Shown: in pieces, positions 11,300-21,693 of the stretch
Position numbering within the stretch: the first letter of the stretch is position 1
How the letters are laid out: each line of letters starts with the position of its first letter
NCBI RefSeq assembly: GCF_037042905.1
Contig: NC_087261.1
Span: forward strand, 13,714,217 to 13,778,216
Origin: Lytechinus pictus
Taxonomy: Eukaryota; Echinodermata; Echinoidea; Temnopleuroida; Toxopneustidae
DNA: 64,000 bases
Reading direction: 5' to 3'
Program-made: the position numbers and the translations under genes
The notes under the pieces: model-generated
What the model was told of the DNA's origin: nothing
The model's input: the letters and a program-made list of their open reading frames with translations, nothing else
Databases searched by the model: none

Positions 11300-11313
11300 G
11301 TTACCATGGGAAC
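11300..11313. promoter_or_regulatory. X-box-like palindrome GTTACCATGGGAAC
   Basis: Matches the RFX-factor X-box consensus (GTTRCCATGGYAAC type). It is kept in the sister unit at 21950 but eroded in unit B. It lies downstream of the receptor, so no target gene can be assigned and it may be coincidence. Confidence 0.25.
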
Positions 11314-11532
11314 TTAATAACTTGGTATGCTTGGTTCAGGTTGTTTTTTCTTCTTCAAAATTCTAAAACTCTTGTTGAATTAATCCCAAATGCTTGAAGT
11401 GATGATGTATCATTGTGCCCATAGTGCCAAGGTGAACATGATGAATTTACTTAATCTTTTTTTCTTCTGCGAGCGTCACTTGAAGTATTTTTCGCTAACT
11501 CTTGTCTTGTCTTGGCTTCTTGCACACTCATT

Positions 11533-11853
11533 GGCCCGCATTCTGAAGTCGGGTTTAACTTAAACACAGGTTTAAAGTTGTGGTTTAAGTATGGACAGCT
11601 GTTATGGACAATTGGTACATAAATCACTAACAGTAGGGATATAATATTTCAGCTCATTTGGCTCTCAAATCATTCATAATTGTTTAGGAAGTATATATAG
11701 ATTATTGTCTTCACCATCGATGAATCAGGAAAGAGCACAGAAAACATAAGAAACGTACAACTTAATAAAAAAAATTGATACTTTTGGCTGTCCATACTTA
11801 AACCACAAATTTAAACCTGAGTTTAACTTAAACCTGACTTCAGAATACGGGCC
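11533..11853. mobile_element. MITE with 3-bp ATT duplication and a clean empty site
   Basis: Inverted ends of about 65 bp begin GGCCCGCATTCTGAAGTC and close with its complement ACTTCAGAATACGGGCC. They continue through AACTTAAAC..GGTTTAAA and TGGTTTAAGTATGGACAGC. ATT flanks both sides. Unit A reads uninterrupted CACACATTATAAAATTG at about 22160. A second copy is at 54735-55047, flanked by AAT. The 3-bp target duplication suggests the PIF/Harbinger group; there is no coding sequence. Confidence 0.85.
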
Positions 11854-13685
11854 ATTATATCTACGTAATTGGTATTCATTTTAGTTGCAGTGATAGACGT
11901 AGGATAAATTCATTTTCAACTGACATGTAACGTGAACGAAAAATTAAACATGTACAATAATTGTTTTTGCCCGATATTGTATGACAGTGTGAGAAACAAA
12001 CACGCATATTTCTGTTATTGTGTAGGCCTAAATATAACATCTCAAAGCACATTTAAGGTTGATTTTGCAGTGTGATTCTTTGTGTGCTATTTGTAAAATA
12101 TTGGACTCTGTCATGTTATGTTTACTATATTTTGGAAAAAGTGAAACGAAAGTGAATGAAATCTAAATATCTATGACCTAAAATATATCACATTTACACA
12201 TCAGTTGACGTTATGGAACCGACATAATTGTCTATTCTCTTGACCCATCATACCAACAAACAGTATTTTTTCCATTTCATGATGCAGTCATAACCGATAA
12301 CGACGAACCGAATCGAAAAACGACCGACGCTATGTCGGTGAAAATAACGTATAAGTTTGATCGGTCTGTACACTCACGTGTTTAAATAAATCCAAATCGA
12401 CTCTGAACAGTGAATATACCGAACATTGGATTTATATTAAATCCTAACGATTTAACTTTTAAATCTTTTCAGATTAAAAACAATTTTTAAAGCGTTTTGT
12501 TCAAATCCACAAGGTTTCAATCTAAATCTATTACTCGACTGGTAACTAGTAGCAGCCGATATGGAATTATTTTAAATCCTTGAAATTTAGAGTATAGTAG
12601 GGTTCATGCATGACTACCCGTAATGGAATAATCACAAATCAGCATTATTGATTCAATTATTGCACAACGCCTATTAAAAAAAATGTAAGTGACAAGTTAG
12701 TATTCACAGAAACTTGTCACCGCAGCACTGCTTAAATAGGAATTAGAAGAAGTGAAACTGATTTCACAGGGCCCTGGAACGATTTTTTTTACTGGGGGAA
12801 ATTTGAATCTGATGTAAATTTGAAAAGCAAAAAAAAAAGAAGGTGTTCACACAAAAAAAAATGAAATTTGTTCCGAGAAATTTGACAAGCTTAAAGAAAA
12901 AAAGAAGAAAGAAAAAAAGTTTTCAATACAAAATTAAGGTAATTTTGGTTAAAGTTTTGAATTACCTCACATCTTCCAGAAAACGTAGGGATGCTGTTCC
13001 CCAAGGATTTTATTTTGTGTGTGTGCTTCATCGCCCCCAGCAGATCCTCGGTTCCCAGGGCCATGTTATATCAATTCTTAATATTATCACTAAGATTATC
13101 TTTGACATAAAATAAAACAAAACTCTAGTCAATGAGACTAGCCTGGCGTGCATGAGGTAGTTCACGTCATCTGACATTACAACCTGGAGGATGGAAGTTC
13201 ACAGAAAAAAAATAGTCTCTGGTCCTATGTAAGGAGTAACTTTGACTGTGTGGTCATAAATCGTGTGAATCAGACGTAGACGTATGATACACTCAATAGG
13301 TTTCTCATGTTCAGTGTTGAAATGTTCAAAGAAAAAAATAATTGATGCCTCGATGCCTCAACTATTTTTCCATATATATAAATTGCACGGACATTTTTTT
13401 TTTTCAAAAATGGGTTTGAAAAAAAAAAACCAGGAACATACATTATTTCATTCCAAGTAGATGTCTAATGAACCTGCTGTATGTATTCAAAACGCTTGTG
13501 GAACTGTAAATTCAAGTGATGATTGTGTTTCTAGAATATGTACATGATGTATCTTGTATTATTAATTTGGGGAAAATCTCTGAGTTTATCAACACTGCAC
13601 AAAATAAATTATTTCTGGATCACAATGATCGAACGACATTTGCTTCTAAAGTGCCACAAAATAAAGATCACCTTTCCCCAAATGC
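11854..13685. other. Downstream spacer of unit 0, collinear with unit A
   Basis: No gene. The sequence follows 22170-24160 almost base by base (for example CAACCGAATC, TTTAAAGCGTTTTGTTCAAATCC, AGTAGATGTCTAATGAACC). The last part (from about 13420) is also recognisable at 39090-39330 in unit B. Confidence 0.75.
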
Positions 13686-13693
13686 ACTCAGTG

Positions 13694-15063
13694 CAGTGGC
13701 GTAGCTAGGATTTTTTTCACGGGGGGGCACTGGGGGGTCCTTGCTTTTTCAGGGGGGACACCGGCCATTTTTCCGGTGTGTGTGTGTGTATGTGTCACAA
13801 GGGCGGATCCGACTTTCGCCATTAGGGGATGGGGCCCGAAATTATCTTCACCTATATCAGTCACTTCTTAGTTTTATTCTTATAAAACAACATAAACATG
13901 AAATAATCTCATAAGCCTTATAAAAAGTGCGAGCGCGAAGCGCGAGCGATTTTTTTTTTATTTTTTACTTTCATGTATTTTTTCCTGAAAATTTAATTTT
14001 CTGGGCAATGTTATGTGTGATCCTGAACAAGATTCGTATGTAACTAGATGGTTACTGCGAACGCCAAGCGTGAACAGAAATTTTTATCAACTGTTCTAGC
14101 ATTATCGAAAAGGACTGCTTAAGGACTGCTTACAGTTACCCACGAAGACGGTATATATTTCAATAATGCGAGCGCGAAGCGCGAGCAAATTTTTTGACAT
14201 TCCGACCTAAAAAATTGTCTTTCTAAGCACTTTTTGTATTAATAAATGGAGTAGATATGTAACTAAATAATTGATGCGAGCGCGAAGCGCGAGAGGAAGA
14301 AATTTTAAAATTGAGATTTTAGACCTAAAAGTGGGACACTCTATTCATATTTTGTAAATCACAAATAGAATATAGTCAATTGGGTATAATTAATAATGCG
14401 ATTGTGAAGCGTGAGTAGACGATTATTGATATTCTGATGTGAAACTGGATAATTTAAGTACATTTTAAATAAAGAACATGCAGGCTATCGCGCATGTTTT
14501 AGATTTAGACCTAGAATCTGGGCATTCTGAATACATTTGTTTAATGGAACATTATGGAATACAATATGAACTTGGCAAATCAAACAATGTGACCGCGCAG
14601 CGTGAGCTTAAAATGCTGATATGTAGACCATAAAACGGACCGATTTCACAGAGCACTTAAATTTGTAAATGAAAAAAAAATAATGAAAGCTCGATGTCCG
14701 AACTAAAATATGTTTTGCATATTGACTTCAAAACTTGCTCCATATCAGCCTATTGAGCAAGATATGAATCTCATCGAACAGGCAATTCTGGCGCGAAGCG
14801 CCAGCAAAAATTTTATATAGTAACATGAAATTGCAAGTCTTCCCCTCACATTATTTCATTCACTCGTCTTCCTCCTCTTATTTTCCTCTTCTTTTTTTTC
14901 TTCTGTCTTTCTTCTTCTTTTCCTTTTTCTTTTCTTCTTTCTCCCTTTTTTTTTTTTTTTTTTTGCTCTGCCAATTTTTTCTGGGGGGCACCTGGGGGGG
15001 CACACCAAATCTCAGGGGGGGGGGGCACGTGCCCCCCCAGGCCCCCCCGTAGCTACGCCACTG
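13694..15063. mobile_element. hAT-type non-autonomous element, 1.37 kb, 8-bp TSD
   Basis: Inverted ends CAGTGGCGTAGCTAGG and GTAGCTACGCCACTG are flanked by the 8-bp direct repeat ACTCAGTG (13686-13693 and 15064-15071). Unit A has a single ACTCTGTG at the same place (about 24161) with no insertion, and so does the unit B copy near 39315. The 8-bp duplication and CAG-type end indicate hAT. No transposase is present. The interior carries spaced copies of GCGAGCGCGAAGCGCGAGC (about 13929, 14168, 14277, with decayed copies near 14398, 14590 and 14790). A poly-pyrimidine/G-run tail at 14860-15040 produces spurious Lys- or Phe-rich frames. Confidence 0.85.
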
Positions 15064-16505
15064 ACTCAGTGTAGATTTTTTTTTTGCTGTTCCTTTCACG
15101 TCATGATATATGATAATGGGTGTGATGGCGATTCTTTTTTAAATCATCGTTTTATTTGTGATTGCGGACAGATAATTGATTAAGAGCGAAAAAGAGCTAA
15201 ATGATCTTAGTGGATTTGTATGCGCATCATTTAGGAAAAGGTTTATAGTCAGCCTTGTGGAATCACACACATCATGGTTGTAATGTTTGTATGTCATTTG
15301 CCTTTGAATTAATTTTGAAAGTAAAAATGAGAATCGGACACGATTTGTTGCATACAGGTTGAACACTGAGAATAGAAGGATAGAAGCAACGAGGGAGAGA
15401 CACAGGGGAGAGGGAGACAGAGAAGGAGAGAGGGAGAGAGAGAGCGAGGAAGAAAGACAGGGGGAAGAAAGAAAGAGATCAATAGAGATGCCGGGAGAGA
15501 GATATACCGGGAAAGCACAAAATACATTTGTAAGTTGGTATTGGAAGTGATTTGCCTTTCAAGAATGACCTGAGCATGTTAAGCGAATAGAGAAAATGAG
15601 AGAGATATCCATAGACATACCTATTATCGATAAAACGTATTAACTGCAAAGATTTTAATGAGAAGAAAGAAAGACAAACATTTTTTTTTTATTTATTCAT
15701 TTCATTTTCTTTATTCAGTTTTTTATTTATTCATTTTTTTTAAATTCATTTAATTATTATTATTTTTTTTTTTTTTTTTTTTTTTTTTTGGGGGGGGGGA
15801 AACATTCTCGGGGCCCAGCCAATACGAGTGATTTATCTCAAGCCACAAATATTCGGCAACACCTATAGGCTTACTAATATTTTTTTTTCCAGGGGCTATT
15901 AAAGTAGACATAAGAAGACGATCACAAAAACTGAGATTACATATCAATAGAAAAATTTCAACCCCGTATCTAACTCCAACCAGGTAACAAATAAAATAGA
16001 AAATAACAAATTTAACCAACGAAACACCACCCAAATCTGAGAGCTGGAAACGTAATTTCACGGAGAAAGGGTCGTTCAGGTGACGCCATGTCATGGTGTT
16101 TCTGAGTTGTGTACATGCACTTTACAAACCCACGTACTCTCAACAGAACAGCAGAGCTTAAATATATTTTGCGCTGGAAACATGGTTATTTCTGAGATGT
16201 TTACTTTATTCAGAGGAAAAACAAAAAATCGATATCATGCAATGGATATTTCTTTGTATATTATCACAAAGATGATTAAAAATTAGCTGCAGGAATATTT
16301 TACTTAGGACATAAATACTCCCCGTGAGTTAAGGCAGAGAGCAAGAGCTCAGATTATATAGCTATATAGCTTACAGCACACGATCATCGCAAAGCGCCAA
16401 ATGGATGCGTCATTACACTCAAGTGAGTAAATCCCGGCTGCCTCATATCCCTTACAAAAATTTCCTGTGGTATTTCTATATGGTATTTATGTGGTACTAC
16501 ACAAT
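15064..16505. other. Spacer of unit 0, GA-rich and poly-T tracts
   Basis: No gene. It is collinear with 24165-26480. It contains a GA-rich stretch (15362-15480, matching 24695-24830) and a T-run followed by G-run (about 15763-15799), then a unique-looking block from CATTCTCGGGGCCCAGCC. Frames here are repeat artefacts. Confidence 0.65.
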
Positions 16506-16509
16506 GCAA

Positions 16510-17260
16510 CAGACAATACCACATGGATAATTAGACTGGGGCTGAATACGACACTTTTCGTGATAGATCCGCCACGCCCATGTTTTTGACCGCGTCGCTC
16601 CCTGACTATTTATTTTCAAGTCTTGCTCAACTTTTAAGACCAAAATTGCGACTCCCGGGTACGCGGTTCCAACATTACGTAATGTTTTGAATTAAAGTGC
16701 ATGCATATAACAAATTGCTCAAAAACGTGAATTCGTGTACAAATCCAATGCAAATAATGTTTTTAGCCAAAATTTATAAATGTGTCATCATTTTTCTTTT
16801 TACTGATTAAAATCAGTTGATTTCATCTTGTACATGTATATGGTCAAAATAAAGTCCCCGACATTTTCCGGTGATAAAGGAATAAAAAACAAAGAGTTGA
16901 AAAAACAAAGAAAAATATAAGAAATTTAGAAAACAATGAAATACATAAGAAAATAAATGCGATGTTTAATTTGTTTAAAGTACATTTGATCAAATTCCTA
17001 TTAATAGTCTGTGAACCTATAAATAGCCTTTTAGGTGCATTATTTAGTTAATTAGAGCAAACTTTCGATTTTATGCATGAATTAGTATAATTCGATAGCA
17101 ATGATATTTTGGCAGAATTTGATCTTATAGTTTTGTAAATTATGCTATAGGTAACGTGCGAACCAATTTTCGTCACGATCGCACGATCGACGGCCGAGAT
17201 TTAAATTTCATGGCATATGAAATTATTTATTTAGGCATGTCTGATAGCTAATCGTGTTTG
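16510..17260. repeat. Dispersed repeat family R1 at the unit 0/A junction
   Basis: Member of a family also seen at 26500-28190 (its direct duplicate), 40059-40760, 47190-47800 and 49619-49770. Shared blocks are a short C-rich or G-rich start, a TTTC/TTTACTTTCAAG(T/C)CTTG segment, GAGACCAAA.TTGCGA, ATTACGTAA/ATTACGCAA, and, in longer copies, ATCG..CGAGCGGCGGCCGAGAT-like ends. The translated frame includes LxSSLAxLLRPK/N, but no long ORF survives. Confidence 0.6.
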
Positions 17261-17572
17261 TGACAATAAAGCTAAGTCTTTGGGGCTACCCCAAAAACAA
17301 ATTCATTAATGAACGATATTACGGATAGGGAGGGGCGACGAATGTTATCAATATAATCCGGACTTCGGTGATCGAGAGACATGAACAATTTAATAGCAGC
17401 AAAATTTGAAAGTTTATCCTCTGTCACAGGCAATGAAAGGAGCTGCAGTCGGAAAGGTTTTGTGGAAGTCCGAAGATGAGTAGAGAAGAAGCCTATCAGA
17501 GTTCCGTTGTCTCTGAAGTCTTTTTCCACCAACTTTCTGTAGAGCAAAACTGCAAATGCAAACTTTTTTTAT

Positions 17573-17849
17573 TTAAAAGATACAAATCTTTGCAACCAAG
17601 AATCCAAGAAGGCTATTGCAGTAGTCCAGTCTGGAAAGAGCAAGTGCCCTGAAAACAGCAGCTTGGCATGTTTGCTTCTCAATGAAACGTCTAACTCCCC
17701 AGAGGTTACAAAGGTGATGCTTGACGTTTCTGCTGGCCAAAGCTACCTGATGGCTGAGGTTCGCAGATGTGTCATAGATTAGTTCGATATTGCGAATAGA
17801 CTGACATGGCTGGAAATCTTTCTCAATGATTGCTAGTCTAACATCATAC
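17573..17849 (-). pseudogene. LINE reverse-transcriptase remnant
   Basis: On the minus strand the frame contains RNVKHHLCNLWGVRRF and ALALSRLDYCNSLL, the conserved post-palm segment of CR1/L2/Jockey-type reverse transcriptases (typically RLDYCNSLLYG). It ends soon after. It abuts the GPCR tail fragment at 17850. A more deleted version of the same sequence precedes the sister fragment (28460-28640), so this arrangement existed before units A and B separated. Confidence 0.65.
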
Positions 17850-17950
17850 GAGGCAAACTCGGTTATCAACATTTTCGGTTACTGAAAACTAAACATACGT
17901 TTTACGAAGGATTGTCAAGATTTCTTGCCAAGATCAGGTGAATGATCTGG
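17850..17950 (+). pseudogene. Broken tail of a gene-1-like GPCR (unit A)
   Basis: Aligns with the last third of TM7 and the tail of gene 1 (6590-6690). GAGGCAAACTCGGTTATCAAC is followed by a TGA where gene 1 has the TGG of NVFVYW, a 1-bp disruption in GACGTTTT, and then GATTGTCAAG.TTTCTTGCC. Homology continues through the 3' flank to about 18195 (gene 1 flank 6710-6925). Everything upstream of TM7 is replaced by a LINE fragment. The same TGA and the same breakpoint recur at 28641. Confidence 0.85.
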
Positions 17951-18203
17951 AATTGAAAAAAAAAAAACGAGTGCGAAACACGAAAGAGTAAAGCACAATC
18001 ACGAACAGACGAGCAGTTGTATATTGCTCACTAATTGTCGTTTTGAAACAGTCATTTTGAGGATGTACATGTCCACTAATATTCCTAAATGATTGTTGTA
18101 AAACGTTTAAAGTATTTTGCGTATATTTGCTGATTGTTTTTTTCCCTAGTGTATATGGTTCTTTGACCATATTCATCACAAAATATATTGTCTAGCACTC
18201 GTC

Positions 18204-18273
18204 TCTCTCTCTCTCTCTCTCTCCCCTCTCCTCCCCTTCCTCTCCGCATCTCTCTCTCTCACACACACACACC

Positions 18274-18305
<32 letters not shown>
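18204..18305. repeat. (CT)n and (CA)n microsatellite
   Basis: A CT run followed by CACACA, shared in shorter form with 28990-29050. Confidence 0.85.
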
Positions 18306-19884
18306 CTCAATAATGTCCTTTCGATTTTTTCAGGTGTGACTGTCCAAAATATTCAATAAATTAACCACCGTCCACCCTCCTTCCTCAATCAACTCATTTG
18401 AACTATCAATTACCTTAGCGTTTCGATAATTTTAGATTTCCCCCACAACTTTCTGTCGAGCAAAACTGCAGTTACAAACATTTTTTTTTTAATTAAAAGA
18501 TACAAATCTTTGCAAGCAATGTTCTTGCTTGGGTGGTTATCTGAAATGTCTCATTGTAAAAGCAACGAGTCATGATATCAAATTGCATTAACCACTGATA
18601 GATGAATAACTCATCCATTTCTTTTGCACGGTCGAATACCTCATAAAAGAAATAATTCCTATTCTAATGCATTTATGCAATCCTCGTATTAGGCCAACAC
18701 GACTTTGATATGAAATATTCTATTCTTTTATATTAATGGGTCTTTGATTTTTTTTCTGGATTTGGAGTCCGAGGATTAGGATCGCAGGACGCCATTAAAT
18801 TCTCTTTTCATAATAAATCTATCTTTCTAAACAATACTGAATACAATAATGAATGTAAGAATAATGGACTGCGCATTAAATCAGGGAGAATAGTGGAAAA
18901 CAACAAAAAATCGAATTAAAACAGACATGCCCTTTATTTAATTTTTACAATGTCTCCGATGTCATATTTTAATGATATACATTTTAATTCTTTCAAGTGT
19001 TTTTGTGAGTAATGTCCTTCTTTGTTTGTATAATGGAATTTTCTTATTCCTAATGTAGCTCCAAGTCATAGAGATTAGAGATTTGTTTTCTTAATTTTAG
19101 GAACAATGAAATATAGTCCATTAATGGAAAGTCCCTAATGGCTTTTGCATTCATAAAAAATTGGAAGGGATTACGTTACAAAATCCAGAAATAAAACATG
19201 CAGTGGAAGTTATCTGGTAGCATCTTCATCAAAGAAACTTCTTCGATTCCTGAGAACACTTGCTAATGCTTGGGTCATATTGTACCTTTTATTATAATGA
19301 AGAAAGGGACAACTCCGGGTTAATATCACAGAACGCAGTACTCCCGGGGAGTTTGTATTTAAAGGAAGAAGAGGCAAGGTGACCCGAGGGTGACGCCATT
19401 GTTTTATTACAGTCGCACCAACAAACCTTCTCTGAACCACTGATCTCTGGACCAGTACTCTTGGCGGACCAAAGATTATTCCGAATGGCAGGCATATCAT
19501 TGGTTGACCTGGAGTAGGTTTCGTTGGCGTGAGTGTGACTGTAGAATAAGGGTCATAATCAACTACATAGCCAAATACTCTTCTTTATTCAATCTTACAT
19601 TTTCTATTCTTCTCCATTTTTCCACTTGAAAAAATCACAGCTACACTGACTAAAAAACAATGCTGATTGCAAGCAAAGATTCATTAAAAGTTTGAAAGAA
19701 AAGCAAAGTCGAATTTAAAATATACTGGTAATGATATTTCTTAAAGCTTTTGCTTTATTTAGTTCTTTATCTATACTTAATGGACTACTATGCCTGTTGT
19801 ACTTTTAGCAATTTACATCTATGCTACAAATGTGATAAAGAATACATTGCAAAGGAGGATGGGGTAGGCCGGGAGGACAAGCAA
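18306..19884. other. Spacer between pseudogene tail and gene 3
   Basis: No gene. It is nearly identical by eye to 29060-30630 and more distantly similar to 6960-9195. Minus-strand frames at 19210-19500 and 29955-30341 are related only because the DNA is duplicated. They have no recognisable domain. Confidence 0.7.
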
Positions 19885-19892
19885 TTACGTCA
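19885..19892. promoter_or_regulatory. TTACGTCA (CRE/ATF-like) upstream of gene 3
   Basis: Same element as at 9196, here 339 bp before the ATG. Confidence 0.35.
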
Positions 19893-20070
19893 CTGATGTT
19901 CTTTCTTCAGCCAACATGAAACAAAGGTACAGAGGGATGGTGTTCCAGCGATATCTTCTGTGCCATGAACGTTTCTCAGTCCTCACAAATTACATAAACT
20001 GATCTCTTTTGAATCAGGTTGAATTGGACGTTTTGAAATCCATTCAGAGATTATCCAACTGGTGTCCACA

Positions 20071-20077
20071 TATAAAG
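20071..20077 (+). promoter_or_regulatory. TATA box of GPCR gene 3
   Basis: TATAAAG within CCACATATAAAGCAC, 153 bp before the chosen ATG, the same distance as in gene 2. Confidence 0.55.
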
Positions 20078-20223
20078 CACTTACTTCGTGTACGATACAC
20101 CCAATCTTCGAGCAATTTTCGGAGTAACGTTGATCAGCCGTAGCCCCAACCACTCTACCAAAGGAACCAGGGAGCAAACGGCACATCTTGACTGACTGTT
20201 CCAGAGAAGCACCTGAATCGAAC

Positions 20224-21525
20224 ATGGCCATCATTCGGAGCGTCTTTTATGCTTTTTACGCAATCATATTCGCCATCGGACTGCCAAGCAATATGGTCAT
20301 TTTGGCGGTATACGCTGCAAAGAGGAAAAAGAACGGAACAGACGTATTCATCATGGGCCTGTCTTTCACCGATTTATTTTCCTCGATGATATGCCTCCTT
20401 AAATTCAAGGTATGGGTCGCCAGTGACATATTTTGCAAAATCAAATGGTTTATTGACATATGGTTTATAGGCAATCAGTGGGCGATGACAGTAGTTATTA
20501 GTTTTGACCGGTACTTGGCGGTGTGTTTTCCCGTTCACCGTCGGCCGAAGGTCCGTCAAGCCATCATCATTGTCGCCATCGCTTATCTGTTCATGTTTAC
20601 GATGATGACACCACTTCTTCCGGCGATACATTACGTTGAACTCATCGAAGACTGCATGTACAGGTCAGACCTCGAATGGTTCAATAAGTTTGATAAATAC
20701 TTTGGACAAGGGCTCATCATTAGCGTTATCTGCACCTCATCCTTATTCTATTGTCGGACCATTTTTGTCCTTCGTCGCCTGTCAAAGGTTCACGCAAGAC
20801 TTGTTGGCAATCCATCTAGCAAATTGGCACTTTCAAGTACCACAAAGCATTCTTTGCACCTTGCACAAACCAATATCAACAACTCTGGAGAGACCGCATC
20901 ATGTGAACGGATACCTGGTCAGGAATCAGATGTCGATATTGGGCTTGGCAAGCCCAACCACCAAACAGACCAACCAACTGTTTACCCCGTTTCAGGAAGC
21001 ACTTTATCTGGATGCAACGATACATCTTTGAACGTCCCGCCAAGAGAAGCATCTCTGCTTGCAACTACAAACGAGTCCACTACAAATCAAGGATCACAAT
21101 GCAATCTTAAAACCGTCTCTGGCAAACACCTTGATGTGACTGGACCTACCACTTCGACAGGTGCAGCATTGATGGTCCCCAACGCTCCATCATCCCAGAT
21201 GGTAGTAGACCGCATTGACAAGAATGACAAAAATGACAGCCGTTTGTCAGAAAAGAAATTGACGGCAACACTCGGTGTCATTACCAGTATTCAGCTCATG
21301 AGCATGATACCGTTAGTCATCGGCAGATATATACCCATTGAAACGCGGCAAGCATTCATGAGCAGATCTAACGCACATCATACCATTTATGCCATCATCT
21401 TTCGCCTGTATGAAGTCAACTCGTTCATCAATGTGTTTGTTTATTGGCGATTGAACAAGGTTTTCCGTCGGGATTGTCAAGTCTTATTCGGACGCATCTG
21501 GCAATCAGTCTTCAAAATGAAGTAG
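20224..21525 (+). CDS. GPCR gene 3: rhodopsin-class receptor, single exon
   Basis: 433 residues from the ATG that aligns with genes 2 and 4. The open frame reaches back to 20188 but only through a TTG, so the longer start is not used. The receptor has N23, D50, Cys71/Cys144, DRY at 95-97, the long third inner loop, a TM6 with SMIP instead of CWxP, and NVFVY at 403-407. It differs from genes 2 and 4 at positions facing the membrane or outside: FTDLFSS in TM2, GNQWAMTV in TM3, and PLLPAIHY after TM4. These may change ligand preference; this is an inference. Its TATA box and TTACGTCA element are conserved. No defect is visible. Confidence 0.94.
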   Translation: MAIIRSVFYAFYAIIFAIGLPSNMVILAVYAAKRKKNGTDVFIMGLSFTDLFSSMICLLKFKVWVASDIFCKIKWFIDIWFIGNQWAMTVVISFDRYLAVCFPVHRRPKVRQAIIIVAIAYLFMFTMMTPLLPAIHYVELIEDCMYRSDLEWFNKFDKYFGQGLIISVICTSSLFYCRTIFVLRRLSKVHARLVGNPSSKLALSSTTKHSLHLAQTNINNSGETASCERIPGQESDVDIGLGKPNHQTDQPTVYPVSGSTLSGCNDTSLNVPPREASLLATTNESTTNQGSQCNLKTVSGKHLDVTGPTTSTGAALMVPNAPSSQMVVDRIDKNDKNDSRLSEKKLTATLGVITSIQLMSMIPLVIGRYIPIETRQAFMSRSNAHHTIYAIIFRLYEVNSFINVFVYWRLNKVFRRDCQVLFGRIWQSVFKMK

Positions 21526-21687
21526 ACCGTTTGAGAACAATAATGTGTTAATACCATACTCGTACTAAATCGGGGAGGGGGTGCTGTCTAATAATTTCTA
21601 TTTTTTAAAGTTGTCAAGCGCACGTACACTTGACAAAATTGAAGAGGTTTAGACTTGGACAATTATAGGGCGCCTGCGGAATCGCAC

Positions 21688-21693
21688 AATAAA
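21688..21693 (+). terminator. Candidate polyadenylation signal, gene 3
   Basis: AATAAA about 160 bp after the stop, in the same sequence context as at 11050. Confidence 0.45.

Noticed and set aside
14825-15099. Small frames on both strands
   Set aside because: Artefacts of the pyrimidine and G-run tail of the hAT element.
20188-20223. N-terminal extension of GPCR gene 3
   Set aside because: Opens at a TTG, not an ATG. Genes 2 and 4 have no ATG in the matching stretch, and the MAII start aligns across all four.
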